This document shows positions 1 to 5,779 of a stretch of 6,345 nucleotides of DNA, piece by piece. Made by a program: the position numbers and the translations under genes. Every line of letters begins with the position of its first letter. Positions within the stretch are counted from its first letter, which is position 1. Source of the stretch: Gemmatimonadota bacterium (GTDB lineage Bacteria > Orphanbacterota > Orphanbacteria > Orphanbacterales > Orphanbacteraceae); NCBI GenBank assembly GCA_013002425.1, contig JABDJQ010000609.1:1-6345 (forward strand). The letters are read 5' to 3'. A model generated the notes under the pieces. It searched no databases and was not told where the DNA came from. It saw nothing but the letters and a program-made list of their open reading frames with translations.

Positions 1-455
1 ACGCCTCGCTTCGCAACATCACGGAGACCGGCCATCGTATCGACGCGAAAGTGACAGCCGAACTCATCGTCACGATCTTCACGAATTATTCACCTCTTCA
101 TGACGGCGCCGTTATCGTGCGCGACGAAACGCTGATTGCGGCGGGCTGCATTCTGCCGCTGTCGCAGGTGCGCGGGCCGGACATCCAGTACGGAACGCGC
201 CATCGGGCCGCGATCGGAATGACCGAAGAGACGGACGCGGTCGTCGTCGTGATTTCGGAAGAGACGGGGAACATGTCCGTGGCCTTCCGCGGAACGCTCG
301 GCGTCGCGCGCGACGAGAACGATCTCATGGAGTCGCTGTCGAAGATCATGCGGACGCATATCGAAGAAGACGAGCCTCTGACCGAAGGTTCGAGCACCGC
401 GTCGGGCGAAACGAAAGCGCCCGCCGGATCCGTTCTGCAGGATACGAGAGGATAG
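1..455 (+). CDS. cdaA: Diadenylate cyclase CdaA, C-terminal part (5' truncated by window edge)
   Basis: This enzyme makes the second messenger c-di-AMP from two ATP. In CdaA proteins the cyclase domain sits on the cytoplasmic side behind N-terminal membrane helices, which would lie left of the window. The frame is open from base 3, giving 150 visible residues. A GTG at base 51 lies inside the conserved domain (the upstream codons read NITETG..IDA), so it is not the real start. DisA_N/DAC motifs visible: SPLHDGA at residues 30-36 (DGA motif), AAGC.LPLS at 46-54, GTRHRAA at 64-70 (RHR motif) and SEETG at 85-89, whose glutamates include the metal-binding position. After about residue 118 comes an acidic, Ser/Thr/Gly-rich tail of about 32 residues that looks disordered. 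The usual downstream partners cdaR (YbbR) and glmM are absent; the next gene is convergent. Identification as a DAC-domain protein is firm; CdaA rather than another class is inferred from motif style. Confidence 0.93.
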   Translation, partial: ASLRNITETGHRIDAKVTAELIVTIFTNYSPLHDGAVIVRDETLIAAGCILPLSQVRGPDIQYGTRHRAAIGMTEETDAVVVVISEETGNMSVAFRGTLGVARDENDLMESLSKIMRTHIEEDEPLTEGSSTASGETKAPAGSVLQDTRG

Positions 456-478
456 CGGGGGCCCTCGGGCTGGAGCCT

Positions 479-1294
479 TCAGACGAGCGGGCCGTAGAGG
501 TCCGCGCGGCGATCTTCAGTCATACTGTTTCTGGGCGTGATCCACTTGTCGCGCGCGGCAGCCGGGTCGATCGATACCACACCGAGCACGCTCTCTTCCT
601 CTCCCGCGCGCAGCAGGATCTCTCCTCCCGGCCCCGTGATCTGGCTCGTCCCCGTAAACCGGAGTTCCTTTCCGCCGGGGGCCACGTCGCGCCCGCACCG
701 GTTCGCGGTCACCGCGAAAACGCGGTTCTCGAGACAGCGCGTCCGCATGGCATCGGGACAGTGCGAGAGCACGAGGTTGCTCGGATGGCAGATCACATCG
801 GCGCCGCAAAGGGCAAGGACGCGGGCCGTCTCCGGGAAGTACCAGTCGAAACAGATCATCATGCCGAACCGCACGCCGTTCACGTCGACCGGTTCGAGCG
901 GCGTATCGCCCGGGTCGAAAAGATCCTTCTCGTTCAGAAAGAGGTGCGCCTTGCGATATACGTGGCGGTCGCCTTCAGGAGTAACGAGGATCGACGCGTT
1001 GAAAACACGGTTCCCCTCGCGTTCGGGAAATCCGGCCACGATGACGGACCCGGTCGATTGCGCCCATCGCTGCAACGCTTCGACCTGCGCGCCCCGATCG
1101 CGCGTGTCGGCAAGCTCCATCACCTGCGCCCGGTCCTTCAGCAGATAACCCGTGAGCGCGAGTTCGGGAAGCACGAGTAGGTCGGGAGCGTCGGCCGTCG
1201 CGTCATCGAGCAGCGCGTCGACCTGCGCGATATTGCCCGCCACGTCGCCCAGTACGGGATCGAACTGCAGAAAACCCGCCTTCAGCATCGCCAT
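479..1294 (-). CDS. Carbon-nitrogen hydrolase (nitrilase superfamily)
   Basis: This is a cytoplasmic hydrolase of the nitrilase superfamily, which attacks amide, carbamoyl or nitrile C-N bonds through a Glu-Lys-Cys triad. The 271 residues match the usual single-domain length. Numbered from the ATG at 1294, the triad is E44 (VLPELALTGY), K115 (YRKAHLF) and C148 (MICFDWYFPE); E122 in NEKDLF is the likely second glutamate. The CFDWYFPE, HPSNLV and LENRVF blocks resemble, from memory, the archaeal nitrilase PH0642. The substrate cannot be read from sequence. Three in-frame ATGs are possible: 1300, 1294 and 1288. The minus-strand SD-like AGAGGGGG (1308-1301) abuts the first, so the second, nine bases from GAGG, is preferred; the third lines up best with family N-termini. 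The gene is convergent with cdaA and divergent from the esterase, so it probably forms its own transcript. Confidence 0.92.
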   Translation of the reverse strand: MAMLKAGFLQFDPVLGDVAGNIAQVDALLDDATADAPDLLVLPELALTGYLLKDRAQVMELADTRDRGAQVEALQRWAQSTGSVIVAGFPEREGNRVFNASILVTPEGDRHVYRKAHLFLNEKDLFDPGDTPLEPVDVNGVRFGMMICFDWYFPETARVLALCGADVICHPSNLVLSHCPDAMRTRCLENRVFAVTANRCGRDVAPGGKELRFTGTSQITGPGGEILLRAGEEESVLGVVSIDPAAARDKWITPRNSMTEDRRADLYGPLV

Positions 1295-1300
1295 CGCCAT

Positions 1301-1308
1301 CCCCCTCT
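1301..1308 (-). promoter_or_regulatory. Shine-Dalgarno sequence that decides the nitrilase start
   Basis: Read on the minus strand this is AGAGGGGG, immediately followed by ATGGCGATGGCGATG. The spacer from the end of GAGG is 3 bases to the first ATG, 9 to the second and 15 to the third. Normal spacing therefore favours the second ATG (base 1294). Confidence 0.5.
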
Positions 1309-1366
1309 GCCAGCGGTGTTCGGCCCGTCCACGGTGTCCCCGTGCCGGCCGACTGTTCCTGGCGGA

Positions 1367-1375
1367 ACTATAACA
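1367..1375 (-). promoter_or_regulatory. Putative extended -10 promoter for the nitrilase gene
   Basis: On the minus strand this reads TGTTATAGT: a TGn extension followed by TATAGT, five of six matches to the housekeeping -10. A weak -35 (TGGCGA, bases 1395-1390) lies 17 bases upstream. It would start transcription near base 1360, giving a leader of about 65 bases. This is consensus matching only. Confidence 0.4.
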
Positions 1376-1416
1376 GTAGAGAATCGGGGTCGCCAGCCGG
1401 GCGGGATTCGTCGCTG

Positions 1417-1425
1417 TGATATAGT
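1417..1425 (+). promoter_or_regulatory. Putative extended -10 promoter for the secreted esterase gene
   Basis: The bases read TGATATAGT: TGn plus TATAGT, the same hexamer as the divergent promoter on the other strand. No good -35 is seen 16-18 bases upstream, which is tolerated by extended -10 promoters. The predicted start near base 1432 leaves a leader of about 50 bases before the GTG start codon. Confidence 0.4.
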
Positions 1426-1469
1426 GACTGGAATCGCCCCCTCGACATTACACAACTCCGCCGACGAAC

Positions 1470-1476
1470 AAGGAGG
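1470..1476 (+). promoter_or_regulatory. Strong Shine-Dalgarno for the GTG-started esterase
   Basis: A perfect AAGGAGG lies six bases before GTG at 1483. It fixes this non-ATG start, which also places a complete signal peptide at the protein's N-terminus. Confidence 0.85.
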
Positions 1477-1482
1477 CGACGC

Positions 1483-2664
1483 GTGCGCACTCTGGTATCG
1501 CTCATTGCCGTATTCATCTTCATTCAGCCCGCGATCGCCGATATCGACGTCAACCTCGGCCGGGGACCGATCACGATCCAGGAGCCCGCCGGTTACGACC
1601 CGCTCGTTCCGGCTCCCGTCATCATACTGCTCCACGGCTTCGGGAACACGGGGCCCGGCGTCGAGTCGTACATGCAGTTCGAAAAGCATCAGGACGAGTA
1701 CGGGTTTCTCTACGCGACACCGAACGGGACGCTGTTCGGCGGCAACCGATTCTGGGACGCGACCGACGCCTGCTGCAACTTCACCCCGTCGCCGGTCGAC
1801 GACTCCGGCTATCTGAGCGACCTCCTCGACTCGATCGAAGCCCACTTCAACGTCGACCGGAACCGGATCTATTTCACGGGGCATTCGAACGGCGGCTTCA
1901 TGTCGTACCGCATGGCGTGCGACCATTCCGATCGCGTCGCGGCCATTGCGAGCTTCGCCGGCGCCACGTGGGACGATCCGCTCGACTGCAGCGCCGCGGA
2001 GCCCGTAAGCGTGCTGCAGATTCACGGCACGTCGGACGGCACGATTCTCTATAACGGCGGAAACCTGGTCGGCACCCCGTATCCCGGCGCGGTGGAGTCG
2101 GTCGAGCAGTGGGCCGCGTTCAACGGCTGCTCGGTGACGCCGGAAACGTTGGCGATCACGATCAACATCACGATTGAAACGGCCGGCCCCGAAACGATCG
2201 TCATTCAGTATCAATCCGACTGCGATCAGGGGCGCGTCTCGGAACTCTGGTCGATCCCCGGAGCCGGGCACTCTCCGCTTCTGGCAGGAACCTACAGCCG
2301 CAAGGTCATCGACTGGCTCTACGCGCATCCGAAGCCGGAAGCCGTGGGCGTGGCGAGCGCCACGGGACGCCCCGCGAATGCGTCGACCTCGTTCGGAATC
2401 GCCTCCACGATGCCGAACCCGTTCCGGTCGGCCACGGAAGTCCTGTATCGTCCCGGCGCCGGGGCGAACTCCGCGCTGGCCGTTTACGATGTCCGGGGCC
2501 GGCTCGTCCGCGCTCTCCAGTCATCGGTCGTGCAGTCGGGAAGCGCGCGCGCGTTCTGGGACGGCCGCGACAACGCGGGACGAAAAGCCCCCGCCGGGAT
2601 CTACTTCGTGAATCTCACGGGCGGGGGCGAGAGCAGCACCCGCAAAGTAATCCTGGCGAGGTGA
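1483..2664 (+). CDS. Secreted CE1/PHB-depolymerase-type (LpqC-like) esterase with C-terminal FlgD-like sorting domain
   Basis: This is a predicted exported serine esterase of 393 residues. Residues 1-19 form a signal peptide (hydrophobic core, AIA cleavage site before D20). Residues 25-282 are an alpha/beta hydrolase of the COG3509/LpqC group, which includes feruloyl and acetylxylan esterases and polyhydroxybutyrate depolymerases. Visible motifs: oxyanion loop HGFG 51-54, nucleophile elbow GHSNGG with S135, acid D185 in HGTSD, and H263 in GAGHSP. The mature region contains six cysteines (C97, C98, C146, C169, C216, C247), consistent with disulfides outside the cytoplasm. A low-complexity linker (about 283-303) joins a FlgD-Ig/type IX-like C-terminal domain (about 304-393) with MPNPF, YDVRGR, WDGRDNAGR and AGIYF. 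Such tails often mark cell-surface or secreted proteins of the FCB group. The exact ester substrate is not deducible. The GTG start is set by AAGGAGG six bases upstream. Confidence 0.92.
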   Translation: MRTLVSLIAVFIFIQPAIADIDVNLGRGPITIQEPAGYDPLVPAPVIILLHGFGNTGPGVESYMQFEKHQDEYGFLYATPNGTLFGGNRFWDATDACCNFTPSPVDDSGYLSDLLDSIEAHFNVDRNRIYFTGHSNGGFMSYRMACDHSDRVAAIASFAGATWDDPLDCSAAEPVSVLQIHGTSDGTILYNGGNLVGTPYPGAVESVEQWAAFNGCSVTPETLAITINITIETAGPETIVIQYQSDCDQGRVSELWSIPGAGHSPLLAGTYSRKVIDWLYAHPKPEAVGVASATGRPANASTSFGIASTMPNPFRSATEVLYRPGAGANSALAVYDVRGRLVRALQSSVVQSGSARAFWDGRDNAGRKAPAGIYFVNLTGGGESSTRKVILAR

Positions 2665-2786
2665 CAGGGCGTACTCGAGCATCCCGCGCGCCCCACGGAC
2701 GAAAAGACTCCTGAATCCGGGCAGTCTGCCGAAACTCAGACAAAGCTTGCACTTATCTGATAAACGAGCTATCGTCTTGCTTGTAT

Positions 2787-2802
2787 TCGGGCTTCAGCCC
2801 GA
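2787..2802 (+). repeat. Perfect inverted repeat (hairpin) in the helicase leader
   Basis: The six-base arms TCGGGC and GCCCGA flank a TTCA loop. No T-run follows, so it is not a classical terminator. It could be an mRNA 5' structure or chance. Confidence 0.45.
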
Positions 2803-2894
2803 CACGCGGCGAACAACAGGACCTCATTCATCCTACCGAGGTCGCGCCGCCACCGAATCCCTCTTGCCCTTCACTGTTGTATGGGTCGGAAACT

Positions 2895-2923
2895 TACGGC
2901 CGTGCCGTACAGGTATATCTGTA
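2895..2923 (+). repeat. Two overlapping hairpins just upstream of the helicase start
   Basis: TACGGC/GCCGTA (2895-2909, 3-base loop) and TACAG/CTGTA (2908-2923, 6-base loop) share bases 2908-2909, so the full stems cannot both form. They end 26 bases before the ATG. The only SD candidate, GGAG at 2934-2937, lies 12 bases from the ATG, which is longer than usual. A role in translation control is inference. Confidence 0.4.
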
Positions 2924-2949
2924 TGCGTACGACGGAGACTTAGATTTTT

Positions 2950-4242
2950 ATGTCCAATTCAGCAACCAAGGCGCCGAGCGGTTTCGACCGGTTCGGACTC
3001 CACGAAACTCTCATGCGCGGTATCAGCGCGGCGGGTTTCGAGACCCCCCGTCCGATCCAGGACGAAACCATTCCGGCCGGTATGCAGGGCCGTGACGTGC
3101 TGGGCCTCGCCCAGACCGGCACCGGGAAGACGGCGGCGTTCGCGCTGCCGCTGCTCGACCGGCTCCAGCGGGAAGGGCGAAAGGGCCCGCGCGCCCTCGT
3201 TCTCGCCCCCACCCGCGAACTCGCCACGCAGATCGCGGCCGAAACACGCACTCTTTCCGCTTACACCCGCCTGAAAACGGTCACCGTGTACGGCGGCGTC
3301 TCGATCCGCGGCCAGGTGATCGCGCTCCGCAGAGGACCGCAGGTCGTCGTGGGATGCCCGGGCCGCGTGCTCGACCTGCTTCAGCAGGGGCTCCTCAACC
3401 TGAGCCAGATCGAAACGCTCGTGCTCGACGAAGCCGATCACATGTTCGACATGGGCTTTCTGCCCGACATTCGTAAGATCCTGGCCGCGCTTCCCGCGAA
3501 GCGTCAGAATCTGCTCTTTTCCGCGACGATGCCGCGCGAGATCCGGCATCTTGCCGACAATCTGCTCGCCAACCCGCACGTCGTCGATCTGGCAGAAGGC
3601 TCGACGCCGGCTTCGACCATCGATCACGCTCTTTATCTCGTGGCGGAAGGGCACAAGCGCGCTCTGCTCGACAAGATGCTGAAGCGTGACGACTGCAGTT
3701 CGGCCATCGTGTTCACGCGAACGAAGCATCGCGCCCGCAGGCTCGCCGAGCAGCTAGGCAAGGCGGGGCACCGCGCCGTCGGTCTTCAGGGGAACATGTC
3801 GCAGGGGCAGCGCGATCGCGCCATGCGCGGGTTCCGCGAAGGTCGCTACGACATTCTCGTGGCAACCGACATCGCCGCGCGCGGCATCGACGTAAGCAAC
3901 GTCTCGCACGTGATCAACTACGACGTGCCGGGCACGCCGGAAGCGTACACGCATCGCATCGGTCGCACGGGCCGCGCGGAATGTGACGGGATCGCGTGCA
4001 CGTTCGTCACGAACTCCGACCGCGCCTGGGTGCGCGCGACCGAACGCATGCTCGGAGCTCCGATTCAGCGCAGGCAGATCGCAGGTTTCAAGCCCGAGGC
4101 GGAAGAGAAGCCGAGGCTTCACCACACGCCGCGCGGGAACTCGCAGGGCCGGTCGCAGAACGGTCGCCGCTCGGGCGGAGGTTCGCGCAACGGTCGGGGA
4201 TCACGCAACGCACGATCGGGCGGAGGCGGCCGTCGTCGCTAA
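2950..4242 (+). CDS. DEAD-box ATP-dependent RNA helicase, RhlE-like
   Basis: This protein unwinds or remodels RNA using ATP; bacterial relatives act in ribosome assembly, RNA decay and cold adaptation. Its 430 residues carry all canonical motifs: Q motif with Q37 (GFETPRPIQ), motif I AQTGTGKT 54-61, Ia APTREL 86-91, GG 115-116, Ib-type CPGR 136-139, II DEAD 160-163, III SAT 191-193, IV IVFTRTK 253-259, V VATDIAARGID 304-314 and VI HRIGRTGR 335-342. The two RecA-like domains span about 13-215 and 222-375. Motif Ib reads CPGR instead of the usual TPGR. The tail from about 385 is basic and rich in Gly, Arg, Ser and Asn, ending GGGGRRR, like RNA-binding tails of RhlE and related helicases. No DbpA-type RNA-binding domain is present. 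The gene is monocistronic: a long leader precedes it and a strong terminator follows. RhlE assignment over other DEAD families is moderate. Confidence 0.95.
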   Translation: MSNSATKAPSGFDRFGLHETLMRGISAAGFETPRPIQDETIPAGMQGRDVLGLAQTGTGKTAAFALPLLDRLQREGRKGPRALVLAPTRELATQIAAETRTLSAYTRLKTVTVYGGVSIRGQVIALRRGPQVVVGCPGRVLDLLQQGLLNLSQIETLVLDEADHMFDMGFLPDIRKILAALPAKRQNLLFSATMPREIRHLADNLLANPHVVDLAEGSTPASTIDHALYLVAEGHKRALLDKMLKRDDCSSAIVFTRTKHRARRLAEQLGKAGHRAVGLQGNMSQGQRDRAMRGFREGRYDILVATDIAARGIDVSNVSHVINYDVPGTPEAYTHRIGRTGRAECDGIACTFVTNSDRAWVRATERMLGAPIQRRQIAGFKPEAEEKPRLHHTPRGNSQGRSQNGRRSGGGSRNGRGSRNARSGGGGRRR

Positions 4243-4269
4243 GCGATCCGCGATCGAATCATGACTTGT

Positions 4270-4304
4270 ACGGGGGTTCTTCCACGCGAAGGACCCCCGT
4301 TTTT
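4270..4304 (+). terminator. Rho-independent terminator after the helicase gene
   Basis: A 13-base-pair stem (4270-4282 with 4288-4300, one G-T pair) begins ACGGGGG and ends CCCCCGT. It has a five-base CACGC loop and is followed at once by a T-run (4300-4304). It starts 28 bases after the helicase stop codon and separates it from the next gene. Confidence 0.92.
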
Positions 4305-4524
4305 CTGCCCGGCGCGCCCGCACGGCCTCATGCTCGCGACTCGCGCTCCCCGCCTTCTCCCGTCGCAATCTGCACTGCCTTCCGATGGGAACTTTCTGTT
4401 GCAGTTCGGAATATCATGGAAAAGAATGCAAACGAGCACGATCGACGGCGCTTCCTGCACGAGGCGCGAAAGATTCGGCCCCTGGCACGAGAACTGCATG
4501 ATTCCTCGGGTGGGGACAACATCG

Positions 4525-4531
4525 AAGGAGG
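4525..4531 (+). promoter_or_regulatory. Strong Shine-Dalgarno fixing a TTG start
   Basis: A perfect AAGGAGG sits six bases before TTG at 4538, the same geometry as the GTG-started esterase. No ATG lies at a usable distance in this frame, so TTG is the start. Confidence 0.8.
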
Positions 4532-4537
4532 GCTCTC

Positions 4538-5293
4538 TTGGCATTCGACCGCTACACTGACCGACTCCTCCGGTCGCAGGAAGGCGAACCGTCGTTCGCA
4601 TACCTGCTGGACACGCTGCTGCAGTCACGCATCGCGACGGCCAACGAGTCCAATCGGGAATTCTTCGATGAAGACGTGAACGTCTACGTCACGCTGCTGC
4701 TGAACTCGATGGTGAGCAATCGCTTTCACGAGGAAGCCGCCGCTTACGTCGTGGACTACGAAACCGATCTGCCCGAAATCCTCGACCGGGCCTCCAGCTA
4801 TCATACGAAGTATCAGATCTATCGCGCCAACGCGGACTTTCTCCTGCTCAGCACCGGCCTCTTTCAGTTCCCGCAGGAACTCGAGGGAGGAGACGAGAAG
4901 ATCCGGAACAGCGTCGAGCGCGGCAAGTCGTATTACCGTATGGCGTGCACGTATACGGAGCGAATTCCCGAGCGGTACCGGGCGCTTTCGACCGTACTCG
5001 CGAAGCTCGCCTACGGCTTCGAAACGTACCGCGAAGTCCTGTCGTTCATGCGTGTGGAGTTTCTGAATCTCGTCGAAACGCTCGGCGAGCATCAGATGGG
5101 ACAGTTGTACCGTGAGATGGACGAAGTGGGGGCGAACGAAACGTTGCGCGTATCGAGGGACAAACTTCTCGACGCGTTCCTCGCGTACCAGAAGGACCCG
5201 ACCGAAACCAATCGGACCGCTTTCGAAGCGGCGCTCGGCGAACTGACGGATCTCGCACCCGACGAAGCGCCCGACTGGAAACTCGACTCCTGA
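4538..5293 (+). CDS. Uncharacterised, mainly alpha-helical cytoplasmic protein
   Basis: I do not recognise this family. The 251-residue protein starts with TTG behind a perfect SD. It has no signal peptide, no long hydrophobic segment and no obvious catalytic signature. The sequence reads as consecutive amphipathic helices rich in Leu, Tyr, Arg and Glu, as in LLDTLLQSRI (23-32), VYVTLLLNSMV (49-59), YYRMACTYTERIPERYR (132-148) and FMRVEFLNLVETLGEHQ (170-186). There is a Tyr-rich centre (residues 88-165) and an acidic end (about 236-251, with DWKLDS). There is one cysteine, C137. Codon use looks like the neighbouring genes, so it is probably native. It stands alone: the helicase terminator is upstream and a long non-coding stretch follows. 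A helical-bundle scaffold or a protein-protein interaction role would be a guess. Confidence 0.85.
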   Translation: MAFDRYTDRLLRSQEGEPSFAYLLDTLLQSRIATANESNREFFDEDVNVYVTLLLNSMVSNRFHEEAAAYVVDYETDLPEILDRASSYHTKYQIYRANADFLLLSTGLFQFPQELEGGDEKIRNSVERGKSYYRMACTYTERIPERYRALSTVLAKLAYGFETYREVLSFMRVEFLNLVETLGEHQMGQLYREMDEVGANETLRVSRDKLLDAFLAYQKDPTETNRTAFEAALGELTDLAPDEAPDWKLDS

Positions 5294-5300
5294 TCCGGAC

Positions 5301-5322
5301 GCCCGTTTCCGGGCAAAAAAAA
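5301..5322 (+). other. Short hairpin followed by an A8 tract after the hypothetical gene
   Basis: GCCCG-TTTC-CGGGC (5301-5314) is followed by eight A's (5315-5322), eight bases after the stop codon of the upstream gene. The tract has the wrong polarity for a rho-independent terminator on either strand: A's follow on the plus strand, and T's precede on the minus strand. It may still stabilise the 3' end of the upstream mRNA. Confidence 0.4.
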
Positions 5323-5768
5323 GCGAACCCCATCAAGGATCGGTGCGTGCGTTACTTTAAGCCCCGGTAATCCAGGGGGGTGCCCTCTCATTCGGCTCGA
5401 ACCACTCGAACTTGCGAGTACCGGTCTACCCGATTGAAGTTGCGCTTGCGCGCGAGCTCCCGTAATTGAACTGTTGGTTCAAAGTAACTACAAGCATGTC
5501 GATCCCTGTAGGGTTCACTGAGAAATTTACCATGCTGCTGTACGCGTGTCAATCGGAAGTGCAACCGTTGCGCTGATTGTCCGGCGCATGCGCAAGCTTC
5601 TGTTCCCCTTCACGCACGAATCACATTCCGTTCTTCCGAATTTACTACGATTGATTTGATTGGCCCCTCTGCGCGCGTCGCGTTTTCCGGCATGCCGATT
5701 GCACTTCCAGTGAGCGAGGATCAAGCCCTCAATTGCTCGAACTGGTCACGCGGGGACGCGGACCGCCT

Positions 5769-5773
5769 GGAGG
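5769..5773 (+). promoter_or_regulatory. Shine-Dalgarno of the lipoprotein gene
   Basis: GGAGG lies six bases before the ATG at 5780. It supports this start, which places a full signal peptide at the N-terminus. Confidence 0.75.
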
Positions 5774-5779
5774 TTTCCC

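Larger units (their letters stand above)
2665..2949 (+). other. Intergenic region / likely structured leader of the helicase gene
   Basis: The 285 bases between the esterase and helicase are AT-richer than the flanking genes. They contain several small inverted repeats: GTCTG/CAGAC at 2724-2741, TTATC-T-GATAA at 2753-2763, TCGGGC-TTCA-GCCCGA at 2787-2802, TACGGC-CGT-GCCGTA at 2895-2909 and TACAG-6-CTGTA at 2908-2923. The last two overlap by two bases. A very weak promoter (TTGCAC at 2747, 17 bases, TATCGT at 2770) would give a leader of about 170 bases. No terminator with a T-run follows the esterase. I see no convincing gene here. Confidence 0.45.
5294..5779. other. 486-base gene-poor region, possible structured RNA or regulatory DNA
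   Basis: No reading frame here has a ribosome binding site and protein-like composition, and the middle part is AT-richer than the genes around it. Structure seen: GTTACTTT (5351-5358) is perfectly complementary to AAAGTAAC (5481-5488). Nested inside are ACTCG/CGAGT (5404-5419), a bulged hairpin at 5438-5458 and TTGAAC/GTTCAA (5466-5482, overlapping the closing helix by two bases). GAACCC (5325-5330) can pair with GGGTTC (5511-5516) outside it. CTCGAAC occurs at 5397, 5406 and 5736. I could not fit tRNA, tmRNA, SRP RNA or a known riboswitch. The promoter of the downstream lipoprotein should lie within it but no good match is visible. Confidence 0.4.

Noticed and set aside
1282..2328. 348-codon open frame on the minus strand opposite the esterase
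   Set aside because: It overlaps the well-supported esterase gene. Its translation is Arg/Val/Asp-rich with no family motifs, as expected for an antisense shadow of GC-rich coding DNA.
2667..2693. GGGCG/CGCCC inverted repeat right after the esterase stop, as a possible terminator
   Set aside because: It has only five base pairs, a 17-base loop and no T-run.
2781..3095. Plus-strand frame from TTG at 2781, with an aromatic stretch (YLYAYDGDLDFYVQF)
   Set aside because: The stretch looks somewhat protein-like, but there is no SD before the start, and the frame runs about 145 bases into the helicase gene out of frame. I treat it as chance, though a gene remnant cannot be excluded.
2959..3729. 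256-codon open frame on the minus strand opposite the helicase
   Set aside because: It is antisense to helicase motifs Q to III, with no protein-like motifs of its own.
4416..4679. Frame from ATG at 4416 (begins MEKNANEHDRRR) overlapping the start of the hypothetical gene
   Set aside because: Its SD is poor, and more than half of it overlaps the TTG-started gene, which has a perfect SD. A short upstream leader ORF is possible but not supported.
5391..5489. tRNA-like GGTTCAAAG and GTTCGAG sequences on either strand
   Set aside because: I could not pair a T-arm, acceptor stem and anticodon arm around any of them.
5527..5724. 65-codon minus-strand frame in the long intergenic region
   Set aside because: Its composition is Arg/Thr/Cys-rich, with no recognisable motif and no SD that I could support.
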